A DNA stretch of 44,734 nucleotides from positions 1-44,734 of the forward strand of contig JAFLSM010000016.1 in NCBI GenBank assembly GCA_022510955.1, given 5' to 3'. The stretch comes from Ruminococcus sp. GTDB lineage: Bacteria > Bacillota > Clostridia > Oscillospirales > Acutalibacteraceae. The position numbers and the translations under genes are program-made. Below the pieces are notes generated by a model. That model made no database searches, was not told the DNA's origin, and worked only from the letters and a program-made list of their open reading frames with translations. Position 1 is the stretch's first letter. The number at the start of each line of letters is the position of its first letter. This document shows, piece by piece, positions 7,431 through 15,230 of the stretch.

Positions 7431-8192
7431 TCAAATTCCCCCCTGTTTTCTCTTTCTCATAATGTATTCGTATGAAAGGTCATAAATTTCGTTTCTATCA
7501 AGTACATCCAGCAAAGTTACGGCACCATATCTGTTCAAATATTTGCAAAGAGATCTCCACTCGTATTCGCCTGTAACTTTGCTCATCCCTACATCTGCTA
7601 AAGATGGATCATCATTTATCGCTTTGATTGCGCTTAAGACACCAATTATTATTTCTTTATTCATTGAAAAATTACGTTCAATTACTTGAAGAAAAATATC
7701 AGAATGAGAGAACAGTACTTTTGTCAGCTCATACGGAGCAGGTTTATTTTCCTGATATGTAAGAAAACCTGCCCACCATAATCTAGAAATAGAATTTCGC
7801 AAAAAACCAATTCTACTTCCTGCTTCCGTGTAACAGAAAAATCTTTGTTTTACAGTATCTAAAGACATTTTTTCGCTTGCCCATCTTTTCGATGTATAAT
7901 CCCAATATTCGCAATGTGCTAAATATGACCAGAGAAATACATTACTTGCCTGTTTAGGTGTAATTCTATCTTTAAACGCATTATGGATAGCAAGTGTATT
8001 CATATACTCGCCATCAGACACATTGAGTTTGGGAAGTGCTAAATCAATTCTAGATTCTTTAAAGAATGTTTTATCGCCAAAATGAGCCTTTATCCAATCT
8101 CCGTTACTCTTTTGGTAATTAGGAAGATTGTTTTTTATAGAATCAAACAAATCATTATATGCCGTTTCAGTAAAGTATTTTATCTTCATCAC
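7431..8192 (-). CDS. DUF6339-like protein of the defence operon
   Basis: A 253-aa soluble helical protein. It begins MKIKYFTETAYNDLFDSIKNNLPNY, has a tryptophan-rich middle (FLWSYLAHCEYWDYTSKRW, then ISRLWWAGFLTYQ) and ends in a basic tail MRKRKQGGI. The SRLWWAGFLTY block is what I associate with the DUF6339 family, which occurs in restriction-like neighbourhoods, but I could not check this. No nuclease or ATPase motif is visible. It overlaps the previous gene by 4 bp (ATGA), implying coupled translation and perhaps a complex with that product. Confidence 0.6.
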   Translation of the reverse strand: MMKIKYFTETAYNDLFDSIKNNLPNYQKSNGDWIKAHFGDKTFFKESRIDLALPKLNVSDGEYMNTLAIHNAFKDRITPKQASNVFLWSYLAHCEYWDYTSKRWASEKMSLDTVKQRFFCYTEAGSRIGFLRNSISRLWWAGFLTYQENKPAPYELTKVLFSHSDIFLQVIERNFSMNKEIIIGVLSAIKAINDDPSLADVGMSKVTGEYEWRSLCKYLNRYGAVTLLDVLDRNEIYDLSYEYIMRKRKQGGI

Positions 8193-9079
8193 TCGCCACC
8201 TCCAGATGGTAATGAATTTTTAAATAAATCTGTAAAGGACTCTATATTGGTCTTGAAAACGTGTGGCAAAATAACATTAGCTATTTTTGTCATTGAATCT
8301 TCGTTAGATAAATCTAAACATAATTCACAAATTTTAGCCTCCACTACTTGATACCATTTCAATCCTTTTAACCCGTCTAATATTTCAGAATCAGCATTTT
8401 TGATATATGATAGAGCATCTACCAATACGGGTACTGCAAACATTGAGGCAAGAATAGAACGCACTTCAGGAGCTTCATATAGTTTTTGATATTTTGCAAA
8501 TGTATCTTCATTTAACAGAATTGTAATCTTATCTCTGCTCAACATATCAACCGATACTTCTTCTTTGGGATTGTCCAACTGCTTTCTAATAGAAAAAATT
8601 GAAGGTCGATCGACTAACGGATCATAGCTTTCTAATGGAACGCTAAACCCTTCAGCAATAGCCAAAATATCCCCTTTCCTCAAAACAAAAGGAACTTTTC
8701 CAAACAATTCCGAATTATGCTCAGACAGTTTAAAAGGGCTTATTCTCTCAGCTGCAACAATGTAACCTTTAACTTGGAGACGTTTATTTAAATCGTTTTT
8801 ATTTATCTCTATTGTCATTGTGTCAGCGTTCTTAGGGAAATAAAAAACTTTTCTATACTCAGCTTCAACACTTTCCAAATATATCGTTACCTTTGCCTGC
8901 TCGTTAGAAACAAAGCTTTTCAATCCATTTGATTCCAGCAGGTAAGACACTTCTATTTTTGCTAAATCCCCTTCAATCATAGGATTTTTAGGTAAAGTAA
9001 TATCAAAAAAAGAATCAATATAATCCTCGTTTGATTCACTCAATACAGGGTGTGGATAATTAATATTAGTTTTTTTCAT
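8189..9079 (-). CDS. Unknown protein of the defence operon
   Basis: A 296-aa protein I do not recognise. Residues 1-170 are beta-rich (EVSYLLESNGLKSFV, KVTIYLESVEAEYRKVFYF, RLQVKGYIVAAERI, FVLRKGDILAIAEGF), as if forming one or two sandwich-like domains. Residues 190-290 are helical (YQKLYEAPEVRSILASMF, WYQVVEAKICELCLDLS). There is no transmembrane segment and no obvious catalytic motif. The beta-plus-helix layout could suit a specificity or adaptor subunit between the ATPase (16 bp upstream) and the DUF6339-like protein (4-bp overlap). Confidence 0.6.
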   Translation of the reverse strand: MKKTNINYPHPVLSESNEDYIDSFFDITLPKNPMIEGDLAKIEVSYLLESNGLKSFVSNEQAKVTIYLESVEAEYRKVFYFPKNADTMTIEINKNDLNKRLQVKGYIVAAERISPFKLSEHNSELFGKVPFVLRKGDILAIAEGFSVPLESYDPLVDRPSIFSIRKQLDNPKEEVSVDMLSRDKITILLNEDTFAKYQKLYEAPEVRSILASMFAVPVLVDALSYIKNADSEILDGLKGLKWYQVVEAKICELCLDLSNEDSMTKIANVILPHVFKTNIESFTDLFKNSLPSGGGE

Positions 9080-9095
9080 TTCAACTTCTCCTCCC

Positions 9096-10988
9096 TTAGT
9101 AAATCAACAATTCAAGTGTCATTTTTTCTGGATGCTCAAGTTTAACAAACAATTCGTTTAAAGTCTTTGCTTTAATATCTCTCAAAGAAATTTGTTCCGA
9201 GTTGACAACCGTCTTTTTGTTGTCAAATTTGTAGTTGATTATTTTAACCTTTTCTTTTTTACCATCGTCACCTAAAGCTCTTAAGGCAATATTAACCTTT
9301 TTGCAATTATTATCAAGAATGAATCCTATTCGATAAATTGACTCCAAAGGCATTTGTACGACTCTTTGATGTGCAACTTGGGGCATATTTACACTTCTAT
9401 TTCCAGACTTAGGAGCTGATACATTATCATCACCCTGTGGATCTTCAGTGCCCCCGCTGCCACTACCTGACCCCCCATGAGAACCATTATGGGGCTCAAA
9501 ATTATCATCCTTTTTTCCTTTTACCTTTTTAGCCGTAAGTGTAACTTTTCTAACATTATGTTTTTCTTTTTTAGGCTCTTCAAATTGTGATTCCGAGTCA
9601 GGCGTATCAACACTATCTGTATCAAGTCCCAAAGATTTATCGTCCTCGTCAAAAGGAAGATAAGCACTAACACCATCTAAATCTAATTCATCAGTGATTT
9701 CAATTTTACATTTCTCCGCAATAGTATCGTTAACCCATCTAATAAGTTTAGATCTAGCATTTTGAGCCTTTTTCATCTCAACTTCATCATCTTCCAAAAT
9801 GCCGGGATCCCATTTATCGTGTGCAGGTGGTTCTGTTTCTTTTAGAAGATTATTTAGTTTTCCGTCTTTGACTATCATTACAGCAGCATATCTTGTAAAA
9901 ATATTTCTATGTCGGCTTCTAATAACCATTCCTATAGAGCGCATTTCTGCTATTGATTTGCTATATTTATCGTTAACCTTAATAAACAGCTCTACATCAT
10001 CTTTCTCCAATATATTGCCGTTAACTACTTCATCAGGCTCGCTTAAAGCATAGTAAAATTCAAGAATTGTATTGATTTTCTTATCTTTGCTACCTGATTC
10101 ATTTTCTTTCTTTGCATAATACTCAATTCTTGCTTTAAGATTACTCTTGTCAATTGTTATACCCTCTACTCGTACAACAAGAGTTCCCCTATAAATAGCC
10201 ACAAAGAAATTACTTAACACTGCTTTTTCAATATCCTCGTTCCAAGTGGGTGTGCTTTTAAATCCAGCGATAACAACATCCGTACCATATTTTTTACGAT
10301 TTAGTTTATCACGGAAAGCACACGGATCATCATCAAAAATAGGTGTTGAATTCGAGGAGTTTTGATAAAAACCTATTCCTTGAGTATCTTCTCCGTTGTG
10401 TGTATGAGAAATCAATCTAGCTACACCCTGAAATGCTTTTATTTCATCCTCTTTTGCGTAAGAATTGTAAAACACAGTGCGAAAAGAAGAACAAGCAAAA
10501 GGCGCGGTTTTTCCTATACCGTGTGATCCAGCGCTTCCTTGTCCTTTTTCTGTAACACCATTTGAGTGAGTTAATGCCCTCCATTTGGATTTCTCGTGTT
10601 TTTCGGCCTTCGCCCCACTTAATCCTGTTGTGTTATAATCGCTGACAACCAACATATCTATATAATCAGAGTTAAGCTTATCCTCAGCTTCTTTAATAAA
10701 CCTTTCAAGTTTAGCGTCCATTCTGTTCTTCCAATATTCCTTGCACTCTACAAATATGGAATCTAATCCGATTAGCGATGGATAATCTGTCTTTTTTAGT
10801 TTTTCAATTTTAAACTCTACAACAACTTTATCTTCACCTTCTTGTTTAGCATCAAGAGAATTTTGACAAATCTCTCTCGCTAAATTGCTATATAACTCAG
10901 AACCTTTAAATGTGGCTATTCCGCCATCGTTTATTCCCTGTTCTGCTCCATTATCAAGTTTTGGGAATCTCCACGATATTTCACTCAT
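9096..10988 (-). CDS. GHKL (MORC/Hsp90-like) ATPase
   Basis: A 630-aa protein with a GHKL ATPase domain in residues about 1-250. The N box is LAREICQNSLDA (36-47), the Asp motif is VSDYNTTGLSG (about 115-125), and the glycine-rich lid is GQGSAGSHGIGK (149-160). A second region (about 250-450) resembles the transducer part of MutL/MORC proteins. A Gly/Ser-rich linker (around 500-520) and a beta-rich C-terminal domain of about 100 aa follow. Such ATPases dimerise on ATP binding and clamp DNA, and MORC/MutL homologues occur in restriction-modification loci. The ATG at 10988 has GGGG eight bases upstream; the GTG at 10997 is less likely. It is the largest gene and probably the core sensor or clamp. 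Confidence 0.87.
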   Translation of the reverse strand: MSEISWRFPKLDNGAEQGINDGGIATFKGSELYSNLAREICQNSLDAKQEGEDKVVVEFKIEKLKKTDYPSLIGLDSIFVECKEYWKNRMDAKLERFIKEAEDKLNSDYIDMLVVSDYNTTGLSGAKAEKHEKSKWRALTHSNGVTEKGQGSAGSHGIGKTAPFACSSFRTVFYNSYAKEDEIKAFQGVARLISHTHNGEDTQGIGFYQNSSNSTPIFDDDPCAFRDKLNRKKYGTDVVIAGFKSTPTWNEDIEKAVLSNFFVAIYRGTLVVRVEGITIDKSNLKARIEYYAKKENESGSKDKKINTILEFYYALSEPDEVVNGNILEKDDVELFIKVNDKYSKSIAEMRSIGMVIRSRHRNIFTRYAAVMIVKDGKLNNLLKETEPPAHDKWDPGILEDDEVEMKKAQNARSKLIRWVNDTIAEKCKIEITDELDLDGVSAYLPFDEDDKSLGLDTDSVDTPDSESQFEEPKKEKHNVRKVTLTAKKVKGKKDDNFEPHNGSHGGSGSGSGGTEDPQGDDNVSAPKSGNRSVNMPQVAHQRVVQMPLESIYRIGFILDNNCKKVNIALRALGDDGKKEKVKIINYKFDNKKTVVNSEQISLRDIKAKTLNELFVKLEHPEKMTLELLIY

Positions 10989-11008
10989 ACTTTGCACCCC
11001 ATAATCAA

Positions 11009-11227
11009 TTACAGTTTAAATCTATCATCCTCTGTTTCACTTACGGAAAACTTGAGCTTTGTGTTCTTCAATTCTTTCTCAATAGCATTAAAGATTTTTT
11101 GAACATCGGCTTCTGAATAATCATAATTAGCCTTATTAGCACAGTTTCCAAGAAGCCTAACCATATCTATAATTTTGTTTGTTCTCGCTTCTGCTAATCT
11201 AACAAATTTTTCTCGTTTAGTTTCCAT
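11009..11227 (-). CDS. Small helical protein opening the defence operon
   Basis: A 72-aa helical, charged protein beginning METKREKFVRLAEARTNK and containing DMVRLLGNCANKANYDYSE and VQKIFNAIEKELK. Similar small proteins are often seen beside methyltransferase or defence genes, but I know of no assigned function. The ribosome site TAGGAG precedes the ATG, and the gene ends 20 bp before the ATPase start. It is first in the operon driven by the promoter at 11261-11289. Confidence 0.72.
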   Translation of the reverse strand: METKREKFVRLAEARTNKIIDMVRLLGNCANKANYDYSEADVQKIFNAIEKELKNTKLKFSVSETEDDRFKL

Positions 11228-11260
11228 ACAAATTCGCTCCTAGTAATATATTTCATTTTT

Positions 11261-11289
11261 ATATTAAACTTTTTGTCGTAATTTGTCAA
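11261..11289 (-). promoter_or_regulatory. Promoter of the ATPase/TIR operon with operator
   Basis: On the minus strand TTGACA (11284-11289), a 17-bp spacer and TAATAT (11261-11266) form a near-consensus promoter. GACAAA occurs at the -35 box (11282-11287) and again 10 bp on (11272-11277), the same arrangement as in the regulator/methyltransferase promoter. Confidence 0.8.
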
Positions 11290-11360
11290 TAGATTTTTAA
11301 AATTATTTTCATATATTGCAATATTTTTGATATATAAACAGAAATACAAAATATAAAAAT

Positions 11361-11390
11361 AAAGCGTGTATAAATACACGCTTTTTAACT
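11361..11390 (-). terminator. Terminator after the methyltransferase gene
   Basis: A perfect 10-bp stem AAAGCGTGTA/TACACGCTTT with loop TAAA, placed just after the stop codon, with T-rich sequence on both sides. It separates the two defence operons, so the second needs its own promoter. Confidence 0.82.
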
Positions 11391-12471
11391 ATTCAAAATC
11401 TACTGTATCACAAATCTTTGATATTAACGCTTTCATAACCGGAACAGCGATCGAGTTACCACTTTGTCTATATGCGTTTTTATCATTCACTACTATGTTA
11501 AAATTTTCAAACCCCATCAAACGCAAACATTCGTCTGGAGTCATTTTTCTGGCTACTAATTCTTTTCCTTCATACTCACCAACATATATGTTTTCGTTAT
11601 TTCTCATTTCTTCAGTTGGAGTTTCTAATCGCATATCTCCAATCCAATTAAACTGTTGATTTGCGGTTTGACATCCTATAATATCACGATTGGCTCTTGT
11701 ACGGCTTTGGTGTTTTGCAGGAGTCGTAACCCATTCAAATCCCTTTTTTCCGAGATAATACTTTAAGTCTACATTGGGGGACAAATAATCCTTAGCTTTT
11801 GTTGTCAACTCTATCGGTTCTGGTGTTGTAAACTCTTCAATATTTAAATCATTACGAAAACCTACCACAAAAATTCTATTTCGATTTTGTGGTAAACCAT
11901 AATCTACCGAATTCAAGATCATAGGAAAGGTCTTGTATTCTAAATCTTCAAAAACCTCCTTAATCTTTTCCCAAGTTCTACCTGAATCGTGAGTTTTTAG
12001 TCCAACGACATTTTCATATATAAAAACTAATGGTTGAATGTCTCTTATAAGTGAAGCATAATGAAAAAATAATGTTCCTCGTGTATCTTCAAGTCCTTGC
12101 TTTTTCCCGTATGTAGAAAAGCTTTGACAAGGACTTCCGCCAATTAATATATCTACTTTTTCTCTATACTGAGTTCCGTCAATAAAGCGTACATCTTCAT
12201 ACCATCTATCTTCTGTTATTTCGTGGTTTGCAAAATAAGATTGTTTTACATAATTTACTTTTTTAGTATCTTCGTATAGTTTATTAACATACTTTATTCT
12301 CTCTTGAGAAGATAGACCATCGGTTTCTAACATTATTTCATCATATGATTTTTTTAACTCACGTTCTCCATTATCACAAGCAAAAATAATATGGAAATCT
12401 AAACCCAACTGTCTAAATGCTTCTTCGGGAGCACCAATACCACTAAAAACTGTAGCTAAATTTATCATCAA
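11389..12471 (-). CDS. DNA C5-cytosine methyltransferase
   Basis: A 360-aa enzyme that transfers a methyl group from S-adenosylmethionine to cytosine C5 in a specific DNA sequence. Motif order is normal: I (ATVFSGIGAPEEAF, 6-19), IV (GGSPCQSFS, 111-119, catalytic Cys115), VI (YENVVGL, 152-158), VIII (QNRNRIFVVGF, 195-205), a target-recognition region (about 215-310), IX (KMTPDECLRLMGF) and X (RQSGNSIAVPV). The domain is complete and probably active. Its start overlaps the regulator stop by 4 bp. No cognate restriction endonuclease follows. Instead the ATPase/TIR operon does, which suggests the methyl mark labels self DNA for that system. Specificity cannot be read from the sequence. Confidence 0.95.
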   Translation of the reverse strand: MMINLATVFSGIGAPEEAFRQLGLDFHIIFACDNGERELKKSYDEIMLETDGLSSQERIKYVNKLYEDTKKVNYVKQSYFANHEITEDRWYEDVRFIDGTQYREKVDILIGGSPCQSFSTYGKKQGLEDTRGTLFFHYASLIRDIQPLVFIYENVVGLKTHDSGRTWEKIKEVFEDLEYKTFPMILNSVDYGLPQNRNRIFVVGFRNDLNIEEFTTPEPIELTTKAKDYLSPNVDLKYYLGKKGFEWVTTPAKHQSRTRANRDIIGCQTANQQFNWIGDMRLETPTEEMRNNENIYVGEYEGKELVARKMTPDECLRLMGFENFNIVVNDKNAYRQSGNSIAVPVMKALISKICDTVDFE

Positions 12472-12683
12472 TCTTCCTCCATTAACGAATCGGTTACATC
12501 AAAGTCAATGGAGTGTTTTTTACAAAATTCGTTAATTAATCTCATTGTATTATAGTTTGGCTTGGATTTGCCTGTTTCCCATCTATTAACTGTGGTTACT
12601 GAAAGACCAAGCTCATCAGCAAAACCGTACTGGCTTAAAAAGCACTTAGTTCTCAATCTTTTGATTTCTTCGGCAAAACCCAT
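12468..12683 (-). CDS. Cro/C1-type controller-like regulator
   Basis: A 71-aa protein with one HTH_3 domain (EEIKRLRTKCFLSQYGFADE, then LGLSVTTVNRWETGKSKP). Size and position just before a methyltransferase match controller (C) proteins of restriction-modification systems. The ATG at 12683 is chosen because GGAGG precedes it at the right spacing; the longer frame reaches back into the promoter. The likely operator, two GACAAA sites 10 bp apart, overlaps its own -35 box and also that of the ATPase operon, so it probably represses or times both. Confidence 0.85.
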   Translation of the reverse strand: MGFAEEIKRLRTKCFLSQYGFADELGLSVTTVNRWETGKSKPNYNTMRLINEFCKKHSIDFDVTDSLMEED

Positions 12684-12720
12684 TATTACTCCTCCAAAAC
12701 TCAGTAGAACAACTTTTAAA

Positions 12721-12749
12721 AGTATACAGTTTTTGTCGCATTTTGTCAA
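12721..12749 (-). promoter_or_regulatory. Promoter of regulator/methyltransferase operon with operator
   Basis: On the minus strand TTGACA (12744-12749), a 17-bp spacer and TATACT (12721-12726). GACAAA half-sites lie at 12742-12747 and 12732-12737. Across the 24 bp covering both half-sites the sequence matches the 11.26-kb promoter except in the spacer and tail. Confidence 0.85.
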
Positions 12750-13021
12750 TAGAGAATAGGAGAAATTATACAGTTATATTTACATAAGATTAGCTTTTTA
12801 TTATTGTATTATTAGTGTATCAATTACAGATAAAAATAGGTCAAACATAACAAATAATACTTATAACGATCATTTTTAATGTGCTAAGGAAAGCATATTA
12901 CACTACTTTCAAACATTCCTTCCCAAAAAGGAATCTATTATACAGCATAATTCAAAATAAACCTTTAAAAAACAAAGCGTGTGAGCGTAATCATCTTCCA
13001 GTTTATACTCTCACTTTTTAT
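12750..13021. other. AT-rich gap, no gene seen
   Basis: This lies between the divergent methyltransferase promoter and the xre remnant. Only short open frames without ribosome sites and a small GATTCC/GGAATC-type hairpin around 12920 are visible. It may be further eroded DNA from the regulator remnant next to it. Confidence 0.4.
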
Positions 13022-13221
13022 CTACTGCTCTGTTTCATCAAACAACCGGTTATCAAAAACTCTTGGAGGATGATTTCCTAAGCGTTTCAGATTTTCTTAA
13101 TAGAAACTATTCCTAGAATTTGGTTCTTTTGATTGAGTATACTGTATATGATCGACTGTGACACGCCTAAAACATTTGCAACTATTATTAAATTATCTAA
13201 TTCATTACATATTATTGACTT
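13022..13221 (-). pseudogene. Remnant of an Xre-family regulator gene
   Basis: Translation of the minus strand gives a typical Xre HTH stretch, LIIVANVLGVSQSIIYSILN, then ILGIVSIKKI. The same frame then has TGA and TAG stops around EIILQEF, and after a one-base shift in a T run it continues as FDNRLFDETEQ and stops at 13022. Intact family members read IKKIC..L.ISLQEFFD.., so at least two nonsense changes and one frameshift are present. The N-terminal part runs into the fic promoter and has no clear start. It is probably the relic of an earlier regulator of this locus. Confidence 0.65.
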
Positions 13222-13250
13222 ACCGCCTAATATATTGTATAATTTAGGCG
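13215..13250 (+). promoter_or_regulatory. fic promoter with flanking palindrome
   Basis: TTGACT (13215-13220), a 17-bp spacer and TATAAT (13238-13243) form a strong promoter. The inverted repeat CGCCTAA (13224-13230)/TTAGGCG (13244-13250) brackets the -10 box, so a bound repressor would block it. A third CGCCTAA lies at 13164-13170. Confidence 0.75.
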
Positions 13251-13274
13251 ATAATCGTATTGGTAGGTGATTAT

Positions 13275-14321
13275 ATGCGTATTTTTGATTACGCTAATTT
13301 GATAAATCGTAGCTGGGATAACGAAATTCTCAGTCTTGTAGCTCAGATTCACGAATACAAGGGACGGCAGGAACTTTATCTAAAACAACAGCCTGCTCAG
13401 CTTGACAGGTTGGTCGAGCTTGCGATTGTTCAGAGCACCGAAGCATCTAATGAAATTGAGGGCATACGCACGACGAACACTCGATTAAAGCAACTCTGTG
13501 CCGATAAGACTACACCTCGTAGCCGTGACGAAAAAGAGATTCTCGGCTATCGTGATGTACTGAATACCATTCACGAAAACTTTGAATATATCCCGATTCG
13601 CAGCAGTTATATTTTGCAGCTACACCGCAACTTGTACAAATACTCGGAAAAGAGTATTGGTGGCAGCTATAAAAACACGCAGAATTACATCAGTGCCGCC
13701 GATTCCGATGGAAACAGCTATATTTTGTTTACACCGCTTGCACCATTTGAAACGCCTGAAGCGATTGATAAAATCTGCGAAAGCTACAACCGCATTATCG
13801 ACACGCAAGAGGTCGATCCGCTGATTCTAATTCCGACATTTATTCACGATTTTCTCTGTATTCACCCATTCAGCGACGGAAACGGGCGTATGAGCCGCCT
13901 GTTGACAACTTTACTGCTCTATCGGTCAAATTACTTAATTGGTAAATATATTTCGTTAGAGAGCAAAATAGCAAAAAATAAGGAGCTTTATTATGACGCC
14001 CTAAGCGAATGTCAGGAAGGATGGTACGAAGGTGAGGAAGATCCGTCGCCTTTCATTAAATATCTTCTGCGGACAATTCTTGCAGCATACCGTGATTTTG
14101 AGGAACGCATTACGCTTATAAGTGACAAATCATCTTCTTACGATATAGTCAAGACGGCTACTATGAATAAGATTGGAAAAATCACAAAGGCAGATTTAAT
14201 GGAGCTATGTCCCACCATAGGCAGAGCCTCCGTTGAGAATGCTTTGAAAAAATTGGTCGAGGAAGGCGCACTAATCCGCCACGGTAGCGGACGAGCAACC
14301 TTCTACACAAGAAATAATTAA
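13275..14321 (+). CDS. Fic-family protein (AMP-transferase type)
   Basis: A 348-aa Fic/DOC protein. An N-terminal Fic_N region (about 1-70) carries the inhibitory-helix motif SNEIEG (58-63), in the (S/T)xxxE(G/N) form. The Fic core has the catalytic loop HPFSDGNGR (197-205), intact with its His. A winged-helix C-terminus (about 270-345, ASVENALKKLVEEGALIRHG) follows. Such proteins usually attach AMP to a protein hydroxyl, and the N-terminal helix holds them inactive. The ATG at 13275 has AGGTGA upstream; a TTG at 13260 is also in frame. It is transcribed away from the methyltransferase block, and its role in the island is unknown. Confidence 0.9.
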   Translation: MRIFDYANLINRSWDNEILSLVAQIHEYKGRQELYLKQQPAQLDRLVELAIVQSTEASNEIEGIRTTNTRLKQLCADKTTPRSRDEKEILGYRDVLNTIHENFEYIPIRSSYILQLHRNLYKYSEKSIGGSYKNTQNYISAADSDGNSYILFTPLAPFETPEAIDKICESYNRIIDTQEVDPLILIPTFIHDFLCIHPFSDGNGRMSRLLTTLLLYRSNYLIGKYISLESKIAKNKELYYDALSECQEGWYEGEEDPSPFIKYLLRTILAAYRDFEERITLISDKSSSYDIVKTATMNKIGKITKADLMELCPTIGRASVENALKKLVEEGALIRHGSGRATFYTRNN

Positions 14322-14362
14322 CAACTTTTGAGATACAATAATTAAAAGCTATATAAATAACA

Positions 14363-14399
14363 AAAGCTGATGTAATCCAAATCGGACTACATCAGCTTT
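14363..14399 (+). terminator. Bidirectional terminator between fic and tnpV
   Basis: A perfect 12-bp stem AAAGCTGATGTA/TACATCAGCTTT lies between two convergent genes. It has only short T runs but is well placed for both. Confidence 0.75.
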
Positions 14400-14403
14400 C
14401 AAT

Positions 14404-14754
14404 TCATCTGAACACTATTTCTTCTAATACAATCTCTCTCGCCTTCTGTACGGCGCTGTTCATCTTTTGAATCCATAGCATTTGATTGGTTGCTTTCATA
14501 TACTCTGTACAGCCACCTTGTCCTGCGAACTGCTTTACAAGCTGAGCATACATCATCTCTGCCTGTTCGTTAATGTCAGCAAGGTATTCGACGAGTTTAC
14601 AACTTGTGAGCAGATTATAATATCTAACCTTGTGATGGTGTAACAGATAATTTTTGTGTCGCTGTCCCCAAGTGCCTATTGTTCTGTTATTCTGTTCGGG
14701 AAGTGTTAAGTCGGGCAAACGGTAGTCACCCTGCATTGTGTATGTAATATTCAT
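14404..14754 (-). CDS. tnpV: TnpV family transposon protein
   Basis: A 116-aa protein of the TnpV family, known from Tn4451-like elements and common in clostridial mobilizable islands. The conserved features are a start of the form MNITYTMQGDYRLPDL, then GTWGQRHKNYL, and the C-terminal block MLWIQKMNSAVQKAREIV. The molecular function is not established. The ATG at 14754 follows a 42-codon gene by 3 bp and uses a GGAG inside that gene's last codons. It lies at the right end of the element, away from the mobility genes. Confidence 0.85.
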   Translation of the reverse strand: MNITYTMQGDYRLPDLTLPEQNNRTIGTWGQRHKNYLLHHHKVRYYNLLTSCKLVEYLADINEQAEMMYAQLVKQFAGQGGCTEYMKATNQMLWIQKMNSAVQKAREIVLEEIVFR

Positions 14755-14757
14755 AAT

Positions 14758-14886
14758 TCATATCTCCTTAACTTTGAACTTTTTTGTTTTTGCCTGCACT
14801 ATCTTGATTATAAGCTCGTCAACCATATCTGTGTATCGACCCTCCGAAATAAGTATATTTCTTAAATCATTTACGCTGTTTATCAT
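14758..14886 (-). CDS. 42-aa small protein upstream of tnpV
   Basis: An open frame of 42 codons starting MINSVNDLRNILISEGRYTD and ending in a basic tail QAKTKKFKVKEI. Its stop lies 3 bp before the tnpV ATG, and its last codons contain the tnpV ribosome site (AAGGAGATAT), so the two are probably coupled. The amphipathic helix pattern and the coupling argue for a real gene. No strong ribosome site of its own is visible. Confidence 0.5.
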   Translation of the reverse strand: MINSVNDLRNILISEGRYTDMVDELIIKIVQAKTKKFKVKEI

Positions 14887-14927
14887 AATTCGTTGCTGTT
14901 GAATACTATGTGATATTTATTCTTTAT

Positions 14928-15230
14928 TCAATCTTCCTTGCACAAATCATCATATGGTGTTGAGTCGTCAACAAAAGTATCGTATACGAATTTTGCGCCA
15001 AGCCTAAATCCGACCATAAACCTATCTAACTCTGATTCACCCAAAACTATATTTGAAGCATTGACAAATGATAGAAAAGTTTTCTTATCATCGCCTGTGA
15101 GTTTCTCTGTCAAAGCAGATTCACAGTTAGATAGAATAGACATTTGTTTTTGCAAATAACTGTCCTTCTTGAAGCCACGAGCTTGCGGATCAATATTACC
15201 GTAAAATAATTCCGTAATAAACTTTTTCAT
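14928..15230 (-). CDS. DUF6809-like protein
   Basis: A 100-aa protein beginning MKKFITELFYGNIDPQARGF, the pattern I associate with the DUF6809 family found in Firmicute mobile elements. A central helical stretch (LSNCESALTEKLTGDDKKTF) is followed by FMVGFRLGAKFVYDTF. Function is unknown. The ATG at 15230 is chosen because GGAGG lies eight bases upstream; the longer frame adds seven residues. It is the last gene before the right att repeat. Confidence 0.8.
   Translation of the reverse strand: MKKFITELFYGNIDPQARGFKKDSYLQKQMSILSNCESALTEKLTGDDKKTFLSFVNASNIVLGESELDRFMVGFRLGAKFVYDTFVDDSTPYDDLCKED

Noticed and set aside
12881..13081. 66-codon plus-strand frame before fic
   Set aside because: It is antisense to the Xre remnant, which is better supported, and has no start signal.
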